From Anaerolineales bacterium (GTDB lineage Bacteria > Chloroflexota > Anaerolineae > Anaerolineales > Villigracilaceae), in assembly GCA_025966435.1 (NCBI GenBank), contig JAICRQ010000256.1:1-5567 (forward strand): a DNA stretch of 5,567 nt. The letters are read 5' to 3'. The notes under the pieces were generated by a model, which was not told where the DNA came from, made no database searches, and saw nothing but the letters and a program-made list of their open reading frames with translations. The position numbers were made by a program, and so were the translations under genes. Shown one piece after another: positions 1-4,980 of this stretch; positions within the stretch are counted from its first letter, which is position 1, and each line of letters starts with the position of its first letter.

Positions 1-482
1 TCCATGAACAGCAGACGCGGCTTGTGCAGCAACCCTACACCGATATTGACGCGGCGCTTCATGCCGCCTGAATATGTCTTGACTTTGTTTTTCGCCTTAT
101 CTGTCAACCCGATTTGTTCCAGCACCTCATCCACGCGGCTGGTGAGGGCTTTGCCGCTGAGCCCATACATTTGACCCCAGAAGATGAGGTTTTCCCTTGC
201 GGTGAGATCTTCGTACAGGGCAATCTCCTGAGGCACAACACCGATCACTTGCTTAACAGCCATAGGGTCTTTTGTAATGGAATGCCCTCCGATCATTGCA
301 TCGCCCGAGGTCGGTATGTATAGCGTGGAGAGCATCGAAATCGTGGTTGTTTTCCCCGCCCCGTTGGGACCGAGCAGGCTGAAAATTTCCCCTTCCTTGA
401 TGTCGAAGGATATTCCCTTCACAGCGGAGAAGTCTCCGTACTTTTTTACGATGTTATTGACTTCGAGAATAGAGGATGTCAT
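1..482 (-). CDS. ABC-2 type exporter ATP-binding protein (DrrA/CcmA-like), partial, N-terminal 160 residues
   Basis: This is the nucleotide-binding subunit of an ABC transporter, expected to sit on the cytoplasmic face and drive a separate ABC-2 permease. Translated from the ATG at 482-480, it shows Walker A GPNGAGKTTT at about residues 38-47, a Q-loop in VVPQE near 82-86, the ABC signature YSGGMKRRVNIG at about 138-149, and the start of Walker B (LLFMD), where the window ends. The D-loop, H-loop and C-terminal part lie outside. The arrangement and the signature match the COG1131 (DrrA/NodI/CcmA) class used for drug, lipid or polysaccharide export. The start is supported by GGAG (488-491) 5 bases upstream. 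The partner permease is probably the next gene beyond the left edge. The substrate is unknown. Family assignment is confident. Confidence 0.93.
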   Translation of the reverse strand, partial: MTSSILEVNNIVKKYGDFSAVKGISFDIKEGEIFSLLGPNGAGKTTTISMLSTLYIPTSGDAMIGGHSITKDPMAVKQVIGVVPQEIALYEDLTARENLIFWGQMYGLSGKALTSRVDEVLEQIGLTDKAKNKVKTYSGGMKRRVNIGVGLLHKPRLLFM

Positions 483-647
483 AGAAACTCCGGCGTAAGA
501 CTACCTATGTATACAATGTTCAGGTTGTGAGTTCTGAAAATGAAATGCGCTTTCGAGCATAATTGCATTGTACCGATTTCTATTGAGTTCGACATTGTCC
601 CTTGCCAGCATAATTCGTGCACATGAACATTGTCCGTTTGGACAGTT
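483..647. promoter_or_regulatory. Non-coding region upstream of the ABC ATPase with four CATTGT/ACAATG motifs
   Basis: No gene was found here. On the plus strand CATTGT occurs at 566-571, 593-598 and 628-633, and its complement ACAATG at 513-518. The flanks extend the similarity: ACATTGTCC is repeated at 592-600 and 627-635, ACAATGTTCA (513-522) is the exact inverse of TGAACATTGT (624-633), and AGCATAATT is repeated at 556-564 and 607-615. Read on the minus strand, a possible -10 (TACAAT) lies at 572-567 and another (TATACA) at 513-508, both with poor -35 boxes. The likely role is promoter plus operator sites for the ATPase gene on the minus strand; this is inference from repetition and position. 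Confidence 0.45.
631..644. other. Small hairpin TGTCC-GTTT-GGACA just after the P1 peptidase gene
   Basis: A perfect 5-bp stem with a 4-base loop begins 4 bases beyond the peptidase stop codon (TAG, 650-648). It lacks a T run on the minus strand, so it is not a convincing intrinsic terminator. Its left arm also overlaps one of the CATTGT motifs, so it could equally be part of an operator. Confidence 0.3.
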
Positions 648-1718
648 CTAAGAAAGCCGATTGTAATTTTTCAGGATTTCTTTAAGCTTGTCATGCGGCA
701 ACGCATCGACGGTCATACCCTTGTGCCCGACCATCGATTCGCCTGCGATCATGGAATTGATGATCGCTTCCTCCGATGCATAAGCAGAAGCAAAAAGAAT
801 TGTATCAATGTAATCGTTCAGGAGATACTTTACATTCGCGATGGATTCCCCTGCAATGCCGGTGCTGGCTGTCGAGAATGCCAGGAAGATATCACCGCTG
901 CCGTTGCCGCCGAGTGCACCTGTACGTGCCATTCCCAGAGATGCTCGTCTGGCGAGACGTTTGAGTTGGTGCGGGAGCAGAGGGGCATCGGTGGCGAGGA
1001 TGATGATCAGGGAGCCGTCATCCTGCTTGAAGGGATTCTCACCGCTGGAAAATGGCGCGTTCTCCTTGAGATGCTGCCCCACAGGAACGCCCGCAACTGT
1101 AAGCTGGTATCGCCGTCCAAAGTTGGATTGCACGAGCGCGCCGACCGTCCAGCCGCCTAGCTTCTCGGGCAGCTTGCGCGAGGAGGTGCCCGTGCCGCCC
1201 TTGAATTCGTAACACAGCATCCCGGTCCCACCCCCGACGTTTCCTTCCGCGATCGTCCCGTCCCTGGCATTATCCAGCGCATACCAGACGTGCTCCGGCT
1301 TGACGTGAAACCCGTTCATGTCGTTGAGCCAGCCATCGGCTGTCTCGGTCACAACAGGGCAGGACCAGCGTTGATAGATCGAGTCGTTTTTTGCCTGCCA
1401 GTCGATGATCGTATCGCGCACGACTCCCACGGAATGTGTGTTTGTAATACCGATGGGACCTTCCAACATGCCGCCCTCCTCCACCCAGGCGGCGCCCGTC
1501 ATTTCGCCGTTGCCGTTGAAGGCAAACGTCCCGGCGAAGACCGGTTCGTGATTCTTCTGACCGCGCGGGTGAATGATCGTCACGCCAGTCCGTGCGGATG
1601 GACCTTCGATCACAGTGGCGTATCCCACCGTCACGCCGGGAACGTCTGTGATGGCGTTACAGGGACCGGGTGTTCCCTCAAACGGAACTCCGAGGTCGCG
1701 GGCGCGTGGTTTGGTCAT
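648..1718 (-). CDS. P1 family (S58) peptidase, DmpA-like self-cleaving L-aminopeptidase/D-esterase
   Basis: This 356-residue protein belongs to the DmpA/BapA family of N-terminal-nucleophile-like hydrolases, which release N-terminal residues from small peptides, amides or esters, sometimes with D- or beta-amino acids. The N-terminus carries the family's DVPGVTVGYAT (25-35), then GITNTHSVGVVRD (90-102), the glycine-rich AEGNVGGGTGM (157-167) and VQSNFGRR (197-203). The self-cleavage site is GNGSGD at 271-276, predicted to split Gly273/Ser274 into chains of 273 and 83 residues with Ser274 as nucleophile. Tyr146, Asn199 and Ser315/Glu317 are the likely remaining catalytic residues by comparison with DmpA. 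No signal peptide is visible, so a cytoplasmic location is expected. A strong AGGAGG (1725-1730) lies 6 bases before the ATG. The start overlaps the stop of the ATP-grasp gene (ATGA), indicating translational coupling. Family confident; substrate unknown. Confidence 0.93.
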   Translation of the reverse strand: MTKPRARDLGVPFEGTPGPCNAITDVPGVTVGYATVIEGPSARTGVTIIHPRGQKNHEPVFAGTFAFNGNGEMTGAAWVEEGGMLEGPIGITNTHSVGVVRDTIIDWQAKNDSIYQRWSCPVVTETADGWLNDMNGFHVKPEHVWYALDNARDGTIAEGNVGGGTGMLCYEFKGGTGTSSRKLPEKLGGWTVGALVQSNFGRRYQLTVAGVPVGQHLKENAPFSSGENPFKQDDGSLIIILATDAPLLPHQLKRLARRASLGMARTGALGGNGSGDIFLAFSTASTGIAGESIANVKYLLNDYIDTILFASAYASEEAIINSMIAGESMVGHKGMTVDALPHDKLKEILKNYNRLS

Positions 1719-2611
1719 GAGCTGCCTCCTTTGATCAATCCGATGAGTTGGGTTGCGATGCCCTGCATCACGGCATCGGGCACACCGTCTACTGCCTTCG
1801 ACTGGACGCGTGTGTCGATGCCGTCATTGACGTAATCAACTACAACGAATTCTTGGTGGGTGAGAGCGATCTCTGTGGAGAACCAATCCAATCTGCAAAT
1901 GGATGCAATGCGCTGCGTAATGGTGTGCAGGGGAGTTAATTCGTATTTGTGTTCGTCGTACGCTGTGACAATCGAAAAGACGTGCGTCAACGGATGCCAG
2001 AAGCAGGGGTAGGTCTTGCCGGCTGCGTAAAAGACGCGGAACCAGGCAGGCTGCCCGTGGATGATGCGCGGGGTGACGGTTGCCTGGATGAGATATTTTT
2101 GTTCCGGGAACTGCATCCGGGCGCGCAGGATCTGTTCCGTGGAGAACGCGCCCAGAATGACGCCTTCGCCTCCGCCTTCATTGGAAGGCTTGATGACGAA
2201 TTGAGGACCCAGGGGAGTTAGATCGAAATCAGGCAGGATAGGCTGTTCCACGAACGGAGGTAGAAGGATTGTGTAGGGTGTATGAATACCTGCGCTGATC
2301 AGCTCCAGGTGCATCGTCGCCTTGTCTTCTGACCATTTAGAGACTTCGGCCGGATTAATCCTCTGGACGGGATGTTTGCGCGACCAGCGATGGATCGGCT
2401 CGAAACGCGGGTCATATTGCGAGCGGTCAAGAATGGCGCGGAACGACGCTTCCCCTTTGTATAAGGCAGTAATGGACTCAAGCAGGTTATCGGGAGTAAT
2501 TTGCCAGAGAGTCAATCCTTGTTCGTGGCAGGCACGTTCGATCATCTGGACAAAGTCGATATCATATTCCCAGTACCAGGGGAGGCAGAGGTCATAGTGC
2601 ATTCTTTCCAT
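1715..2611 (-). CDS. ATP-grasp domain protein, putative ATP-dependent ligase of unknown substrate
   Basis: The 298-residue product looks like a soluble ATP-grasp enzyme, the fold that joins a carboxylate to an amine or thiol through an acyl-phosphate. A Rossmann-like N-terminal part (about 5-70, including DLCLPWYWEYD) is followed by SEDKATMH at 94-101, with Lys97 as a typical nucleotide-binding lysine, then FVIKPSNEGGGEGV (138-151) with Lys141 and a glycine-rich loop, WFRVFY (190-195), and the C-terminal metal-binding type motif VVVDYVNDGIDTRVQS (256-271), where Asp259 and Asn262 probably bind Mg2+. I do not recognise a named subfamily. ATG at 2611 has no ribosome binding site and overlaps a TATAAT box; the in-frame ATG at 2602 (Met4) is a credible alternative for a leaderless message. 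It overlaps the downstream DmpA-like gene by 4 bases, so the two probably act in one pathway. Fold confident, function open. Confidence 0.85.
   Translation of the reverse strand: MERMHYDLCLPWYWEYDIDFVQMIERACHEQGLTLWQITPDNLLESITALYKGEASFRAILDRSQYDPRFEPIHRWSRKHPVQRINPAEVSKWSEDKATMHLELISAGIHTPYTILLPPFVEQPILPDFDLTPLGPQFVIKPSNEGGGEGVILGAFSTEQILRARMQFPEQKYLIQATVTPRIIHGQPAWFRVFYAAGKTYPCFWHPLTHVFSIVTAYDEHKYELTPLHTITQRIASICRLDWFSTEIALTHQEFVVVDYVNDGIDTRVQSKAVDGVPDAVMQGIATQLIGLIKGGSS
1725..1730 (-). promoter_or_regulatory. Strong Shine-Dalgarno (AGGAGG) for the P1 peptidase, inside the ATP-grasp gene
   Basis: AGGAGG on the minus strand lies 6 bases upstream of the peptidase ATG and within the last codons of the ATP-grasp gene. 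Together with the ATGA stop/start overlap it fixes the peptidase start and points to efficient reinitiation. Confidence 0.85.
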
Positions 2612-2615
2612 TATA
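2610..2615 (-). promoter_or_regulatory. Candidate -10 box (TATAAT) for the ATP-grasp/P1 peptidase operon
   Basis: A perfect TATAAT on the minus strand ends at the first ATG of the ATP-grasp gene. Transcription would begin about 7 bases downstream, at or next to the second ATG (2602-2600), giving a leaderless message. No good -35 box is seen 16-18 bases upstream, so the promoter call is tentative. Confidence 0.45.
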
Positions 2616-2620
2616 AGCGT

Positions 2621-2650
2621 ATGAAAACGGATGTGCTTTCGTTATATAAA
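2621..2650 (+). promoter_or_regulatory. Weak candidate promoter for the FKBP gene
   Basis: On the plus strand ATGAAA (2621-2626) and TATAAA (2645-2650) are separated by 18 bases and point towards the prolyl isomerase gene. A second possible -10, TAAAAT, lies at 2658-2663 without a good -35. The 104-base region between the divergent ATP-grasp and FKBP genes must hold both promoters. Confidence 0.35.
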
Positions 2651-2715
2651 TTACGGGTAAAATGTTCAGACTTGCCAGCGTCCTACATCAAGCTGGTAAA
2701 TCGAAAGGATTAGAA

Positions 2716-3207
2716 ATGAGTACAGATTCGGTACAAAACAATGTTGTAGTTTCCATGGAATATACACTACAGGTCGATAATGAAGAGATCGATTCGTCAA
2801 AAGGACAGGATCCCTTAGAGTTTCTGGTCGGTCATGGCAATGTTATCTCTGGTCTCGAGCGTGAGATGATGGGGATGAAAGTGGGGGAGAGCAGGGATGT
2901 CGTGATTCAACCCGCGGATGCCTACGGTGAGTTTGACGAAGAAGCATTTATGCAGGTCCCGCGCGATGCCTTTCCCAAGGATATTCCCGTGGAAGAAGGC
3001 GCAGAACTAACAGTAAGAGACGACGCGGGCCAGCAGCGCTATGCGCGCATCGAGGAGATCGACGGCGATAACGTGACGCTGAACTTCAACCACCCGCTCG
3101 CCGGGGATGAGCTGCACTTCAATGTGAAGGTGGTGGGGCTGCGTGAGCCCACCAGCGAAGAGCTGGAACACGGACATGTCCACCAGGGTGATGGGCATCA
3201 TCACTAG
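2716..3207 (+). CDS. SlyD-like FKBP-type peptidyl-prolyl cis-trans isomerase
   Basis: This 163-residue protein speeds cis/trans isomerisation of proline bonds and probably acts as a folding chaperone in the cytoplasm. The FKBP half-domain begins at about residue 10 (VVVSMEYTLQVD) and includes the conserved PLEFLVGHGNVISGLE (33-48). The insert-in-flap chaperone domain typical of SlyD follows from AYGEFDEE (69-76) to about 125, and the FKBP fold closes with NHPLAGDELHFNVKVV (125-140). The tail after residue 150 is short and His-rich (H152, H154, H156, H161-163), suggesting metal binding like the longer tail of E. coli SlyD. AAGGA (2705-2709) sits 6 bases before this ATG; the in-frame ATG at 2662 lacks a comparable site and adds residues not expected in the family. 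There is no signal peptide. It stands alone and diverges from the ATP-grasp gene. Confidence 0.93.
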   Translation: MSTDSVQNNVVVSMEYTLQVDNEEIDSSKGQDPLEFLVGHGNVISGLEREMMGMKVGESRDVVIQPADAYGEFDEEAFMQVPRDAFPKDIPVEEGAELTVRDDAGQQRYARIEEIDGDNVTLNFNHPLAGDELHFNVKVVGLREPTSEELEHGHVHQGDGHHH

Positions 3208-3241
3208 CCATCATCCAATAGGGGTTTAGAGATGTAAAACT

Positions 3242-3263
3242 AGTCCCGCCGTTTGGCGGGACT
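3242..3263. terminator. Bidirectional hairpin terminator between FKBP and MFS genes
   Basis: A perfect 9-bp GC-rich stem (AGTCCCGCC / GGCGGGACT) with loop GTTT lies between the convergent FKBP gene (stop at 3207) and MFS gene (stop at 3270). On the plus strand it is followed by a moderately T-rich tail (GTGTTCTT). On the minus strand the tail is GTTTTAC. It can serve both genes, though neither tail is an uninterrupted T run. Confidence 0.8.
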
Positions 3264-3269
3264 GTGTTC

Positions 3270-4532
3270 TTAATCGGTAGTTACCGGGAGAGGTGATGTT
3301 GCTTCCTCTTTCACTACAGCAAATTCCGGCTTGCTTCCAAGTCTTAGATGCAGAGCATAATAGGCAAGGACCGAGAGGGCGCACAGGGCGCCGCCAATGT
3401 ACCAGAGCAGGTTGGGGTTGTAATTATCCAAAATATAACCTGCAGCGCCGGGACCGACTGTGGAAGGGATTGCCCACGAGAGTCCAAAGATCGCCATGTA
3501 GCGCCCGCGCATGGCTTCGGGGGCGAAGTTGGCGGCGATCGACTGGCTCGTGGGGACCACGATCATCTCACCAATCGTAATTATCACAATGTTGAGGGCG
3601 AACAAAAAGTAGGCAGTGACGATCCCAAACAAGGCGAAGCCGATCATGTAGAAGATCGTGCCAATCGCCATCATCAGGAACGGCGGACGAAACTTGATGA
3701 CTCGCGAGACCCAGAACTGGAAGAGCACCACCGTAATGGCGCTCGTGGTCATGAGAAATCCGTAACCGCTGGGGTTGATATTATGGTTGTCTCGCAGATA
3801 TACAGAGAGCGTGCCATACATCTGCAGATACACCGTCATCATGAGCAAGCCTGCCACCATGAATGCCATAAAGGCAGCATCTTTCAGGACGACGCGATAC
3901 CCGATTAATGTTTGCCAGAACGACTCATGCTGTTCGTGGGCGTGGGGTTCCGGTTTTGTTTCGGGGATGATGCGGAAGATCAGCGCGGCAACAACACAAC
4001 TAATGACGGCATCGATGACAAACAGGTAAAAGAAATTAATGTTGGCTACGAAGCCGCCAATGGTCGGTCCGATCATCCAGGAAAGGTTGCCTACCACGCG
4101 CAGGATGCCGAATCCTTCCTGCCTCTGTTTTTCGGGCAGGATGTCGGCGATCATCGCATCGTGCGCCGGATGCGCCACACTGGATAACAATCCGACCACC
4201 ACCATCAACGGAAACAGGACGCTGTATTCGTTGACCAGGCCGAACGCCAGTGTGCTGACTGCACTAAAGACCAGCCCAAAGAGGATGAGCTGTTTGCGCC
4301 CGAACTTATCGGTCAGTGCGCCGCCGACGGTGCTGCCGATCAACCCGAAGAGCGACGAGGCACCCAGCAGGATGCCTGCCTGCGTCATGCCGACGTTGAA
4401 CTTTTGCGTGATATAGAGGGCGAAGAATGGGAAAAGGAGAGTGCCTCCCACGCGGTCGATGAAGCTGACAACCACGACGACCCAGAACAAACGCGGGAAC
4501 TCATGATAGATTTTTTTCAGGCGAGCGAACAT
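3270..4532 (-). CDS. MFS transporter, drug-efflux (DHA1) type
   Basis: This is a 420-residue inner-membrane transporter of the major facilitator superfamily, of full length for a 12-helix member. The first helix (about 14-40) contains SFIDRVGG. The loop between helices 2 and 3 carries motif A, GGALTDKFGRK (70-80). Arg145 in GFGILRVVGN matches motif B, and the following WMIGPTIGG (152-160) resembles the antiporter motif C in helix 5. The central cytoplasmic loop (about 190-210) contains several histidines (HAHEQH), and the second half-repeat begins near residue 219. The features suggest proton-driven export of a small molecule or drug; the substrate is not readable. AAAGGA (4538-4543) precedes the ATG by 5 bases. 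Its own extended -10 promoter is at 4559-4564, and it converges on the FKBP gene. Confidence 0.92.
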   Translation of the reverse strand: MFARLKKIYHEFPRLFWVVVVVSFIDRVGGTLLFPFFALYITQKFNVGMTQAGILLGASSLFGLIGSTVGGALTDKFGRKQLILFGLVFSAVSTLAFGLVNEYSVLFPLMVVVGLLSSVAHPAHDAMIADILPEKQRQEGFGILRVVGNLSWMIGPTIGGFVANINFFYLFVIDAVISCVVAALIFRIIPETKPEPHAHEQHESFWQTLIGYRVVLKDAAFMAFMVAGLLMMTVYLQMYGTLSVYLRDNHNINPSGYGFLMTTSAITVVLFQFWVSRVIKFRPPFLMMAIGTIFYMIGFALFGIVTAYFLFALNIVIITIGEMIVVPTSQSIAANFAPEAMRGRYMAIFGLSWAIPSTVGPGAAGYILDNYNPNLLWYIGGALCALSVLAYYALHLRLGSKPEFAVVKEEATSPLPVTTD

Positions 4533-4558
4533 GTGCTTCCTTTCGTGTGGGAAGGTCT

Positions 4559-4574
4559 ATTATAGCACAGCTGT
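4559..4574 (-). promoter_or_regulatory. Extended -10 promoter (TGC-TATAAT) of the MFS gene, with an adjoining palindrome
   Basis: On the minus strand TATAAT (4564-4559) is preceded directly by TGC, the extended -10 pattern, which can compensate for the poor -35 region upstream. The predicted transcript would have a leader of about 20 bases containing the ribosome binding site. The palindrome ACAGCTGT (4567-4574) lies in the spacer, a usual position for a repressor operator. Confidence 0.6.
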
Positions 4575-4637
4575 TCTAAGTTTGTATTAAGGTTGTTCTC
4601 TGCAATTCCCCGAGCACGGCTGAACGTTTCAATTGCC

Positions 4638-4817
4638 TCAGAGCAGTACCGTGACAAGCACCATGGCGATGACCAGGGCAATCAGAGCAAAGACCCAACG
4701 TGCAGCCTTGCGGTCGCTATAGCCGAGCTGCTGGTGCAGCCGTTGAGACTCTGCTTCCCGCTCTCGTTCTGCAATTTTTAGTTTTGTTTCTTCATGGATA
4801 AGGGGATCGTTGAACAT
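4638..4817 (-). CDS. Small tail-anchored membrane protein, 59 aa, unknown function
   Basis: I do not recognise a family. From the ATG at 4817 the protein has 59 residues: a charged N-terminal half rich in Glu, Arg and Lys (KLKIAEREREAESQRLHQQ, about 12-30), likely an amphipathic or coiled-coil helix, then a basic SDRKAARW and one hydrophobic helix (about 43-59) that runs to the very C-terminus. The predicted topology is N-terminus in the cytoplasm with a C-terminal anchor. An in-frame GTG at 4841, one base after the stop of the upstream 37-residue gene, would give 67 residues and suggests coupling, but neither start has a clear Shine-Dalgarno. The acceptable codon structure, the operon position behind an ABC-2 permease and the clear design favour a real gene. 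Confidence 0.65.
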   Translation of the reverse strand: MFNDPLIHEETKLKIAEREREAESQRLHQQLGYSDRKAARWVFALIALVIAMVLVTVLL

Positions 4818-4842
4818 GGCATCTTTCTTTTCAGCACGCACG

Positions 4843-4956
4843 TCAGATAATCAACCAGATCGTCCAAACGACAATCGGGGTGGATACAGCAAGCGTGAGG
4901 AACCATCTACGAGTTGGCGTAGTGTTTTTGCTTTTGGGCTCGGGCAAAGTATTCAT
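4843..4956 (-). CDS. Micro-protein with one membrane segment and a Tat-like TRRWFLT motif, 37 aa
   Basis: The 37-residue frame begins at the ATG at 4956-4954 and ends with TGA at 4845-4843. A good ribosome binding site, AAGGAG (4965-4970), lies 8 bases upstream, the strongest evidence that it is translated. The N-terminal 14 residues are polar and proline-rich (MNTLPEPKSKNTTP). They are followed by TRRWFLT (15-21) and a hydrophobic stretch LAVSTPIVVWTIWLII (22-37) that ends the protein. One membrane helix is predicted, with the basic end in the cytoplasm. The twin-arginine pattern resembles a Tat signal but there is no passenger domain. An in-frame ATG at 4974 would add 6 residues but lies before the ribosome binding site. 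It sits 24 bases after the permease stop, probably in the same operon. The family is not recognised. Confidence 0.68.
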   Translation of the reverse strand: MNTLPEPKSKNTTPTRRWFLTLAVSTPIVVWTIWLII

Positions 4957-4980
4957 AACCGGTTCTCCTTCCATGCACAG

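Noticed and set aside
190..210. Possible fusion or frameshift in the partial ABC ATPase
   Set aside because: The frame reads through from Walker A to Walker B with normal spacing and no stop.
630..1160. A long plus-strand open frame opposite the P1 peptidase
   Set aside because: It is antisense to a gene with clear family motifs, has no recognisable domain and a cysteine- and arginine-rich composition typical of a shadow frame.
2662..2715. An earlier ATG that would add 18 residues to the FKBP
   Set aside because: The added residues do not fit the family, and a good AAGGA site stands before the ATG at 2716.
3348..3908. A 186-residue plus-strand frame opposite the MFS gene
   Set aside because: It is highly charged and His-rich only because it reads the complement of membrane-helix codons; no ribosome binding site or domain is visible.
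3900..3965. His-rich central loop of the MFS protein as a metal sensor
   Set aside because: Three or four histidines in a variable cytoplasmic loop are common and there is no supporting metal gene nearby.
4601..4637. GCAATT/AATTGC inverted repeat after the 59-residue gene as a terminator
   Set aside because: The arms are only 6 bp with a loop of over 20 bases and no T run follows.
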